A stretch of 26,408 nucleotides of DNA from contig JAXDFO010000026.1 of the NCBI GenBank assembly GCA_034665545.1, positions 1 to 26,408 of the forward strand, given 5' to 3'. The position numbers and the translations under genes are program-made. Source of the stretch: DASYML01 sp034665545. GTDB taxonomy: Bacteria > Acidobacteriota > Blastocatellia > Pyrinomonadales > Pyrinomonadaceae. The notes under the pieces were generated by a model, which was not told where the DNA came from, ran no database searches, and saw nothing but the letters and a program-made list of their open reading frames with translations. Position 1 is the first letter of the stretch. Each line of letters opens with the position of its first letter. This document shows positions 1 through 6,568 of this stretch, one piece after another.

Positions 1-1040
1 CCGAAACCGATGAAGGCGAGCAGGACTTGAGTTGAGCTTGACAGCCCCTTGATGCCGAGCGCATTAAAGGGCCAGGAAAAATCCAGGTCATCGAACCTTC
101 GATGTTGCCACGCGTAGAAGGTCGTGATGCATGCGGCCAGTATTAATTGAGGGACGAGACAGCGAAGCAGAAACCAGCCCTGCCCCTTTCTCTCATTCGG
201 GAAGACGCTTCCGGCCCGCGCATCGTCGCGCAGGTAATGGTCAGCCAGGCTGGGCCTGTTCGCGTAGATGTAGATGATGGAGAAAATTCCCGCCGCGATG
301 GCGATGAAGAGCAACGCCAGCTTGAGCGAATCGCCCGCCTCGTATCTGGTGGCGACGACGGCCAGCCTCGGAACCATCAACGCTATCAGGATGAGCGGGA
401 CGAGCACGAGCCAGTTCAAGAGCAGGTTGCGAAAGAAGATTGCCACTAACGTCCAGGTGTCTGCGGAGAGCAGGCCCAGCTTCGGACTCATGTAGTTGCT
501 GTAGGCGCGCAGGTGCTTGACGGCTTCCGGCTCAGGCTGAAGCGGCGAAGCAGGAGGCGGAGGGTTGTCCAATCTTTCCTGGACCTTTTTTAAACCCTTG
601 CGATGAATCCAGGCGGAGAGCCAACTTCCAAGATAGCCGCCGCCGGAGACCGTCGAAAGATAGTCGAACTTGTCTAGCAACTGGTGGCCCGCCAAGCCTT
701 GAAGCACGCCGAGGCCGTAAGTCGCGCTGCGTATGCCTCCGCCGGAAAAACAGAGCGCGGAACGCCTCACCCCGTTCGTGTGCAGCCACCTGTAAAATTC
801 GCCGACCCTCTCGGAGTTGAATCTCTTGCGCGCCTCATCATCCTCCAACTCCTGGTATGCGCGGAGTTGATTATGGAGACTGTCCGCCGGATATTCCGGC
901 ATCGGATACTGGCCCTCATCATCCTCACTCCTCGCCCGACGTTGGCCCATGTATTCCTCTGTCAACACCTGAAAGAGCGGCAGAGGATGCTCCGATTCTT
1001 CGACCAACGTTTGAGAAGAGGGAGAAAGTTTATCTGTCAT
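1..1040 (-). CDS. patatin-like phospholipase with membrane segments, N-terminal part (gene runs off the window)
   Basis: Reading from the ATG at 1040 gives 346 uninterrupted residues and no stop before the window edge. A GGAG sits about 6 nt before the ATG. Two patatin signatures are visible: the oxyanion-hole glycines SGGGIR at residues 99-104 and the nucleophile elbow STVSGGGYLG at 129-138, with S132 as the likely catalytic serine. The catalytic Asp would lie beyond the window. Unlike soluble patatins, the catalytic start is followed by strongly hydrophobic stretches at about 196-230, 238-260 and 291-310, so this is probably an integral membrane lipid acyl hydrolase. The first 90 residues are charged and look unlike a signal peptide. 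Substrate is unknown. It lies downstream of the exported protein gene in the same direction but is separated by about 200 nt containing a strong hairpin, so it is probably a separate unit. The family call is firm; membrane topology is inference. Confidence 0.8.
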   Translation of the reverse strand, partial: MTDKLSPSSQTLVEESEHPLPLFQVLTEEYMGQRRARSEDDEGQYPMPEYPADSLHNQLRAYQELEDDEARKRFNSERVGEFYRWLHTNGVRRSALCFSGGGIRSATYGLGVLQGLAGHQLLDKFDYLSTVSGGGYLGSWLSAWIHRKGLKKVQERLDNPPPPASPLQPEPEAVKHLRAYSNYMSPKLGLLSADTWTLVAIFFRNLLLNWLVLVPLILIALMVPRLAVVATRYEAGDSLKLALLFIAIAAGIFSIIYIYANRPSLADHYLRDDARAGSVFPNERKGQGWFLLRCLVPQLILAACITTFYAWQHRRFDDLDFSWPFNALGIKGLSSSTQVLLAFIGF

Positions 1041-1147
1041 GATTGTCTCCAAATCTTAAATCGTGAGCTTTTGAGAGAGAGAGCCGTGCTGCGAGGGTTA
1101 AGCCGTCTTTGTAACGAGAGACGCGCTATTGAGAAACCATCAAATAG

Positions 1148-1191
1148 ATGAATGGTCCGCTGGCAGGAACAACTGCCAGAAGACCATTCAT
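1148..1191. other. long inverted repeat / hairpin between two minus-strand genes
   Basis: ATGAATGGTC, two unpaired bases, then CTGGCAG are mirrored by CTGCCAG, two unpaired bases, then GACCATTCAT around a 6-nt loop (GAACAA). That is 17 paired bases with one symmetric internal loop. It lies 54 nt after the stop of the exported-protein gene and 107 nt before the patatin gene start. No U-run follows on the minus strand, so it is either a weak terminator or 3'-end stabiliser of the upstream transcript, or an operator for the patatin gene. Confidence 0.6.
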
Positions 1192-1244
1192 GTGAATGCC
1201 CCTGCGCTCATGATGCGAGCTATGGCCCGCGAGTCTGCGGTCTC

Positions 1245-3383
1245 TTACTTCTTGCTGAAAGTGTCCTGCAATTTCTTCACAAAAGAAATAAAGTCGAGGC
1301 CCACGCCTGCTCTATAGTAATCACGGCTCGCTTGTGGCAAGGCCACCAGAGCCACGTTGGCTCCGGGGACGACCGTCCCGGCGGGCGCGGGTTCGAGGAC
1401 CAGTGGAATCCCCGTCGAAGCATGGCCGGGTCTCAGCATGGCTGTCCCGAAGATATTGATAAACTTCAAATCCTCGTAAGGCAACGGATAGTATCCCTCA
1501 ATCCGAATAACCGGGCCATGCAGCTTGCCTCCCGTCACATACTCGTTTTGCCCGACGGTCAAATCCAGTTGCGCGGGAAATCTCTGCATCGGCATATTGA
1601 AGAGATTGAAGAAGAAGGTCTGAATCCTCAAGCCAGCGTAGTACTGGCGAAAGAAGCGATCCCTATCGGACTGCACGAACGCCACGAACTCTTTGCCCTG
1701 CGCGGCGGGGGGCAGACCCGGCGCATCCGCGAAAACCTTGAAGGTCGAAATGGAATCAAGCGGATTCGTCGGCGTGATGATGCCGCCGCCCGCGATTAAA
1801 GAGAGGGAAAACTTCTGCTTGGTGCGACGGTCGAAACTGGGAAGCAGAGCGTTGTTGCCCGCGAAGCGATATTCAAAACCGGCTAGAAAATCGAAGACGT
1901 TGGCAACATCCTTCACCTGAAGGCCGGAGATTTGAGTGGCGAGGCCGGATGATGCCAGGTCGCCAATCGTGGCCGTCCCCGGCTGCGGAACACTGGCGAA
2001 ACGAAAGTCAACCCAGGTGCGAAAACGCTCTCCGAAATCGGGATTGATCTTCTGCTTGAAGGGGAATGAACTGCTCACAAAGAGGTCGAAGAAATAGTTC
2101 CGGTCCTTCTTCGCGGCGGACGCTCCGGCCTGCTCGTAACCCACGACGGCGCGTGAGAGAAGGCTCACGGGTCTGTCTTCAACTGGAATGTTGACGCGGG
2201 CCGAAGCGCCTGACTCCGCCGCAAAGACTATCTCTCTTCTAGTCTGCCCGCTATCCGCTTCGGTCGAGATGTAATATTTTTTGCCCTCGTCAAACGAAAA
2301 CCCGATCCGGTAGTTGCCATCGTTGTCTGTGCGGCCCGTCTGCACCAGATTGCCGTTCTCGTCTTCGATCCTGACCGTCACGTTGCCTATGTACTCATTG
2401 AGCAGGAGAATCTGTTTCTTGATGGTTTCCTGCGAGAGACTATCCATTTCAGGTCCAAGATTCTTTGTGACCTTCTTTCCAGAATTAAGCTCCTGCAAGA
2501 GCTTTTGTAACGTGGCAACCACGGCATCCTTTTGCGAGCCATTCTTCAGGCTCTTGTTCAGGTTGCACTCATCATCTGTATCGCCCTGGTCCAGCCTGCT
2601 CTTTTTGACGGCATCGGTTAATGCCAGAGCCTGGGTGTCACTTAACCCTTTCGACGCGCTGCGAATTAAGGCGAAAGTTTGTGTCAGCGAGGCGGGCCTG
2701 ATCTGCCCGCAGACAGTCACAGTCTTTTTTGTCGGGTCGGCTGGTTGCGCTGGCGTCTCAGTGCCGGACTGGGAGCTATCGGAAGCGTGGTTGCCTTTGG
2801 GCTTGGCCCCGCCGGATGAAGAATCCGCTTCAGCGCCGCTTGATGTGCCCGTAGCGGTCATGGGCGTTGCGCCGTCTGTATGACTGCTGACGACAGATCG
2901 CGCGCGTTGCGAGGCCGCGCCTGAAGTTGGCAGAGAGACAGAGTCGGCCTGTGCGCCAGCGTCTGTGGGAGCCGAATTGGGAACGACCACTTCGGCGGTT
3001 GCAGCAGAGCGAGCCTCGCCCGTGAGCGTTTGAATCTTCTCGGCGACGACCTCTCGTTCCGTCGCCAGTTGCTTGAGTTGGGCTGCTATCTCACCCTTCG
3101 GATCGGCATCCGTTCCGCTCGCGGCAGCCTGTATGTTCTTGAGGTCCGTTATCTCCTGTTGCAGCGCGCCGTTCAGTTGGCTGTATAAACGCAGGAGAGT
3201 CAGCTTATATATCTGCTGTACCCTGTCTGACTTCGATTTAATATCCGTCTTTTCCAGCAGTTCGATTTTGCTTCTCAGGATGTCTGTGTTCTGGCCCGAT
3301 TGATCCTGGGCCAATCCGGCCTGGGCCAACGTCAGGGAAATCGCTATGAGTAACAAGAGGGTGCGTGCCAGTCTCTGTATCAT
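1245..3383 (-). CDS. exported protein: coiled coil, carboxypeptidase-regulatory-like domain, barrel-like C-terminus; function unknown
   Basis: The frame is open further upstream (to an ATG at 3575). I chose the ATG at 3383 because it has GGAG 4-5 nt upstream and begins a typical signal peptide (RLAR, a hydrophobic run, then cleavage near AQAGLAQ, residue 26). The mature part has four regions. Residues 30-125 are a charged, probably coiled-coil stretch. Residues 125-220 are a Ser/Thr/Ala/Gly-rich linker. A two-cysteine segment (C225, C273) follows. Residues 334-400 look like a carboxypeptidase-regulatory/SpaA-type beta-sandwich (VRIEDENGNLVQTG, then TDNDGNYR). From about 428 to 712 there are alternating aromatic strands (FFDLFVSSSF, FEYRFAG, YYAGLRIQTFFF, YYRAGVGLDFISF) resembling an outer-membrane beta-barrel. 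I do not recognise a named family. An outer-membrane location is inferred from the signal peptide and strand pattern. Confidence 0.75.
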   Translation of the reverse strand: MIQRLARTLLLLIAISLTLAQAGLAQDQSGQNTDILRSKIELLEKTDIKSKSDRVQQIYKLTLLRLYSQLNGALQQEITDLKNIQAAASGTDADPKGEIAAQLKQLATEREVVAEKIQTLTGEARSAATAEVVVPNSAPTDAGAQADSVSLPTSGAASQRARSVVSSHTDGATPMTATGTSSGAEADSSSGGAKPKGNHASDSSQSGTETPAQPADPTKKTVTVCGQIRPASLTQTFALIRSASKGLSDTQALALTDAVKKSRLDQGDTDDECNLNKSLKNGSQKDAVVATLQKLLQELNSGKKVTKNLGPEMDSLSQETIKKQILLLNEYIGNVTVRIEDENGNLVQTGRTDNDGNYRIGFSFDEGKKYYISTEADSGQTRREIVFAAESGASARVNIPVEDRPVSLLSRAVVGYEQAGASAAKKDRNYFFDLFVSSSFPFKQKINPDFGERFRTWVDFRFASVPQPGTATIGDLASSGLATQISGLQVKDVANVFDFLAGFEYRFAGNNALLPSFDRRTKQKFSLSLIAGGGIITPTNPLDSISTFKVFADAPGLPPAAQGKEFVAFVQSDRDRFFRQYYAGLRIQTFFFNLFNMPMQRFPAQLDLTVGQNEYVTGGKLHGPVIRIEGYYPLPYEDLKFINIFGTAMLRPGHASTGIPLVLEPAPAGTVVPGANVALVALPQASRDYYRAGVGLDFISFVKKLQDTFSKK

Positions 3384-3590
3384 GTGTCTCCGTGGGAAGT
3401 TGTCAGACCCGTTCTGAAAGAGGAAATTCACAGCGACTCCGGGCATGATCGTGTGAGCAAGATTGCGAATTGTTAATGCTGATTGCGGGCCGACGAAGGT
3501 AAAACTCCGGCAGCCGGAAAATGAAAGCTTTTCTGACAGCCGCAAGGGCCGGGAGCCTTGCTGGCGAAAGTGCATGCTGAAAACGTGCGA

Positions 3591-3618
3591 ACAATAACAT
3601 AACAGTCTGTAAAGTCAA
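3591..3618 (-). promoter_or_regulatory. candidate sigma-70 promoter for the exported protein gene
   Basis: On the minus strand TTGACT (3618-3613) is followed after 16 nt by TATTGT (3596-3591). That is 5/6 and 4/6 matches to consensus. Transcription would start near 3585 and leave a leader of about 200 nt before the ATG at 3383. Confidence 0.4.
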
Positions 3619-3767
3619 TGGCTTTTTCTTGATTGTTGGCCCATTAAAGGCCATCTTCCGAGGCGCGCATTACTGGTCCATAAACCCCTCTCGATAATAA
3701 TGACGAAAACCTGTTTTCGTTTCACCGGCGAGCCTCGCATGATGATGCCCGTGCGGTCCCTCTCTCA

Positions 3768-3797
3768 TTGCGCGCGTGCGGAATCGCTCGTTATAAT
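3768..3797 (+). promoter_or_regulatory. candidate sigma-70 promoter for the aldolase-bshC genes
   Basis: TTGCGC (3768-3773), an 18-nt spacer and a perfect TATAAT (3792-3797). The predicted start near 3804 gives a leader of about 65 nt to the GTG at 3869. This also argues against the in-frame TTG at 3806 as the translation start, since that would be almost leaderless. Confidence 0.55.
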
Positions 3798-3868
3798 ATG
3801 TCAGCTTGCAGCAGCATCCTGAAACTTTAGAGAAAGATGCGAAGAGCCTTCGCTTACCGGAATTCCCA

Positions 3869-4810
3869 GTGAAAAATTTACAAGGCATCCTGCTCCCGTT
3901 TCCCACTCCGTTCGAGAGGGATGAGCGTGTGGACCTGCGCGCCTTGCGCGCGAACATAGAGCGTTGGAACGGGACGGGCGTTATCGGTTACGTCGCGCTC
4001 GGTTCGACGGGCGAGCGTGTGCATTTGAGCGAGCGCGAGTATGTTGAGGTAATAGAGACGGCGCGCGCTGCCGTGCCGGAGGAGTTCGCGTTCATCGTCG
4101 GCGCGGGACAGCAGAGCACGCGCGGGAGCGTTGATGAGATACGGCGCGCGGCGGCGGCTGGCGCGGACGCCGTGCTGGTCCTGACGCCGCACTTCTATCG
4201 CGGGGCGATGACGCAAGGCGCGCTATTCGATTATTACAACGCCGTCGCGGATGGCTCGCCAGTGCCCTTGTTGCTCTATAGCATGCCCGACTTGACGGGC
4301 GTGGCGATTGCGCCGGAACTGGTCGCGCGCCTCAGCGAGCACGATAACATCATCGGCATCAAGGATAGTTCGGGCGATGCTATCAACATGGCGGAGACCT
4401 TGCGGCAAGCGGCGCGCGAGTTTACAGTCCTGACGGGAAGTGGTCCATTATTGTACGCGGCCTTGAGCGCGGGAGCGGCGGGGGCGATTGTCGCGGTCGG
4501 ATGCGTGGCCCCGCAGTTGGCCGTTTCCATCTATCGCGCGCTTCAAGGGGGAGAGCACGAGAGGGCGCGAGAGATGCAGCGCAGGCTGACTCCGCTCGCG
4601 CTGGCCGTGACGAAGCGTTACGGAGTCGGCGGATTGAAGGCGGCGATGGAGATGCTGGGTTATACTGTCGGTCCTGTGCGCGCGCCGCTCAAGGTGGCTG
4701 AAGAGGACGCGCGCGTGGAGATCGCACGCTTGATGCGAGAGGCCGGATTGTTGGACCAGGAAACAGGCCGGGGCGAGCCACTTCGCCTGGCAGGAGTATT
4801 GAACCAGTGA
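3869..4810 (+). CDS. dihydrodipicolinate synthase-family aldolase, resembling 4-hydroxy-2-oxoglutarate aldolase
   Basis: A class I (Schiff-base) TIM-barrel aldolase of 313 residues. Start choice: the frame extends to a TTG at 3806, but the GTG at 3869 gives an N-terminus (KNLQGILLPFPTPF) that fits the family, and the promoter lies just upstream. Visible active-site elements are GSTGE (substrate carboxylate loop), the tyrosine of LLLYSMPDLTG and the Schiff-base lysine of IIGIKDSSGD. The arginine that true DapA enzymes have in the YNVPSRTG-type motif is replaced by Leu here, and the C-terminal motif VTKRYGVGGLK...GPVRAPL matches the mammalian HOGA1 type. A keto-acid aldolase is therefore more likely than lysine biosynthesis. 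The stop codon overlaps the start of bshC (GTGA), implying translational coupling. Physiological substrate is unknown. Confidence 0.8.
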   Translation: MKNLQGILLPFPTPFERDERVDLRALRANIERWNGTGVIGYVALGSTGERVHLSEREYVEVIETARAAVPEEFAFIVGAGQQSTRGSVDEIRRAAAAGADAVLVLTPHFYRGAMTQGALFDYYNAVADGSPVPLLLYSMPDLTGVAIAPELVARLSEHDNIIGIKDSSGDAINMAETLRQAAREFTVLTGSGPLLYAALSAGAAGAIVAVGCVAPQLAVSIYRALQGGEHERAREMQRRLTPLALAVTKRYGVGGLKAAMEMLGYTVGPVRAPLKVAEEDARVEIARLMREAGLLDQETGRGEPLRLAGVLNQ

Positions 4811-6492
4811 GCACTACCGAAGCCGCATGTTATCCCGCGCCCGAAGAGGCCGGACTGCGTATCAAGACCTTACCCTTCGAGCGCATCCCGCATCAATCGC
4901 GCCTCTTCCTGGATTACCTGCGCGACCCCGTTGCCCTGCGCCGCTTCTATCCATCAGCCGTACGCTTTCATCATGAACTGGCCGAACGCGCGCCCGGAGT
5001 TCTATCGGCACACGAGACGAACCGCAACGCTTTATGCGATGCGCTCGAAGCGATGAACACGGCCTGGGACGCTGGACCAGAAATTCTCGCCAATATCTCA
5101 AGGCTCCGCGAGGCCGATTGCGTGGCGGTCGTGACGGGCCAGCAAGCAGGACTCTTCACAGGCCCGCTCTACACGATTTACAAAGCGCTTTCAGCCGTCA
5201 AACTCGCTGGCTGCTTGAATGAGCGCGGCACAAAGTCTGTTCCGGTTTTCTGGATTGCGACCGAAGACCATGATTTCCCTGAAGTGGCGAGCGCGGAGTT
5301 CATCAGTTGCGATTGCAAACTGGCGAGCGTGAGCGTCTCGAACGGGATGCACAAGGACGGCATGCCCGTCGGCGGCGTCCTGCTGGACCAGTCCATAGAT
5401 GAGACGATAGAGCGGATGCTGGACCAATTACCAACGACCGAGTTCAAGCCTGAATTGGAAAGCTTACTGCGTGAATGCTGGAAACAGGGGACCGGCTATG
5501 GCGAAGCCTTCGCGCGGATGATGACGAGGCTCGTGGGCCGTTACGGGCTTGTCCTGCTGGACCCGCTCGACGCGAGGCTCAAGCGTTTGGCCGCGCCGCT
5601 CTACGCCCAGGCCGCGCGCCGCGCGCCACTCATCGCCAGCGCCGTCGAAGCGCGCAGCCGCGAACTAGAAGCCGCAGGTTATCACGCGCAAGTCGTGGCG
5701 ACCGCCAACTCTTTTCCGCTCTTCCTGCACACGGAGGAGGACGCGCGTCATGCGGTCACGCGCGGCGATGACGGGCGATACAGGGTCAAGGACATGCGCG
5801 AGGGGCACACGGCGGATGAACTGGCCGAGATGGCTTTGCGTGAGCCTGAGCGGTTCAGCCCGAACGTGACCCTGCGCGCGGTGGTCCAGGATTACCTGCT
5901 GCCGACCATCGCTTACGTGGGCGGCGCAGCCGAGATAGCCTACTTCGCGCAGACCGCAGAAGCCTATCGCGTCCTTAATCGTCCGGCGACGCCGATTCTG
6001 CCGCGCGCCAGTCTGACGATGGTCGAGAGTCGCACGGGGCGCACGCTCGAACGTTACGGGTTAGAGTTGAGCGATTTCTTTGCGGGGTTGGAGAGCGTGC
6101 TCGCGCGCGTCGCGGAAGAACACCTGGGCACGGAAGCGGCGCAGGCTTTCGACCACACGGAAGAGCGAGTCAATCAAGAACTGGAAACATTAAAGGACCA
6201 ATTACGACGCGTGGACCCGACGCTCGCAGATGCGCTTGAGACGGGCAGGCACAAGATTAATTATCAACTCAAGGGACTGCGTTCACGTTTTCATCGCGCG
6301 CAGATGAACCGTGACCAGGCCGCCACGCGTCAACTCCAACGCGCACAAGACCTGCTCTATCCACAGAAGGCTTTGCAAGAGCGTCACATCAACATCACAT
6401 CGCTCCTCGTGCGCCACGGCCACTACGTCGTCAACTGGATTTACGACGCCATTAATCTAGGCTCCACAGACCATCAGATTGTTTATCTTTAA
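4807..6492 (+). CDS. bshC: bacillithiol biosynthesis cysteine-adding enzyme BshC
   Basis: 561 residues, close to the usual 530-550. BshC adds cysteine to glucosaminyl-malate in the last step of bacillithiol synthesis in the cytosol. The recognisable core is VVTGQQAGLFTGPLYTIYKA, then FWIATEDHDFPEV, together with the long helical C-terminal region (ELETLKDQLRRVDPTLADAL and on) that forms the coiled-coil dimer arm. The GTG start overlaps the aldolase stop by 4 nt, so the two are made together. No other bacillithiol genes (bshA, bshB) are in the window. Bacillithiol is the low-molecular-weight thiol expected to work alongside the thiol/selenol enzymes encoded at 16-17.5 kb, but that link is inference. 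A CAGGAGCC-type palindromic repeat starts 3 nt after the stop. Confidence 0.93.
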   Translation: MSTTEAACYPAPEEAGLRIKTLPFERIPHQSRLFLDYLRDPVALRRFYPSAVRFHHELAERAPGVLSAHETNRNALCDALEAMNTAWDAGPEILANISRLREADCVAVVTGQQAGLFTGPLYTIYKALSAVKLAGCLNERGTKSVPVFWIATEDHDFPEVASAEFISCDCKLASVSVSNGMHKDGMPVGGVLLDQSIDETIERMLDQLPTTEFKPELESLLRECWKQGTGYGEAFARMMTRLVGRYGLVLLDPLDARLKRLAAPLYAQAARRAPLIASAVEARSRELEAAGYHAQVVATANSFPLFLHTEEDARHAVTRGDDGRYRVKDMREGHTADELAEMALREPERFSPNVTLRAVVQDYLLPTIAYVGGAAEIAYFAQTAEAYRVLNRPATPILPRASLTMVESRTGRTLERYGLELSDFFAGLESVLARVAEEHLGTEAAQAFDHTEERVNQELETLKDQLRRVDPTLADALETGRHKINYQLKGLRSRFHRAQMNRDQAATRQLQRAQDLLYPQKALQERHINITSLLVRHGHYVVNWIYDAINLGSTDHQIVYL

Positions 6493-6495
6493 AGG

Positions 6496-6559
6496 CAGGA
6501 GCCAGAAGTAAAGCTGATACGCTGGCATCTACTCCTTACTTGCTTCTGACTCCTGGCTC
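6496..6559. repeat. CAGGAGCC palindromic repeat, copy 1 (bshC-mutL gap)
   Basis: CAGGAGCCAGAAG on the left is mirrored by CTTCTGACTCCTGGCTC on the right, forming a long imperfect hairpin. The middle has diverged and lacks the GCATGCTATCGCTTTT core of the other copies. The element fills the whole gap: 3 nt after the bshC stop and 9 nt before the mutL ATG. Confidence 0.85.
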
Positions 6560-6568
6560 TATAGTTTT

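Larger units (their letters stand above)
3384..3868. other. 485-nt divergent intergenic region with a structured leader on the minus side
   Basis: This gap separates the minus-strand exported-protein gene from the plus-strand aldolase gene and holds one promoter candidate for each. The minus-strand leader of about 200 nt contains a 6-bp hairpin at 3542-3561 (GCAAGG / CCTTGC) and a TCCGG / CCGGA palindrome near 3506-3519. No known riboswitch consensus could be matched by eye. Open frames here (for example 3403-3654 and 3670-3957) have no ribosome site or family resemblance and are not called as genes. Confidence 0.5.

Noticed and set aside
684..1151. 155-residue plus-strand open frame over the patatin gene
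   Set aside because: The minus strand encodes an unmistakable patatin domain across the same bases.
3384..3612. Cyclic-di-GMP or other known riboswitch in the leader of the exported protein gene
   Set aside because: Hairpins and GGC/GCC stretches are present, but I could not match the conserved bases of any riboswitch class by eye.
3806..3868. TTG at 3806 as the aldolase start
   Set aside because: It lies about 2 nt from the predicted transcription start and adds 21 residues not expected in the family; the GTG at 3869 fits better.
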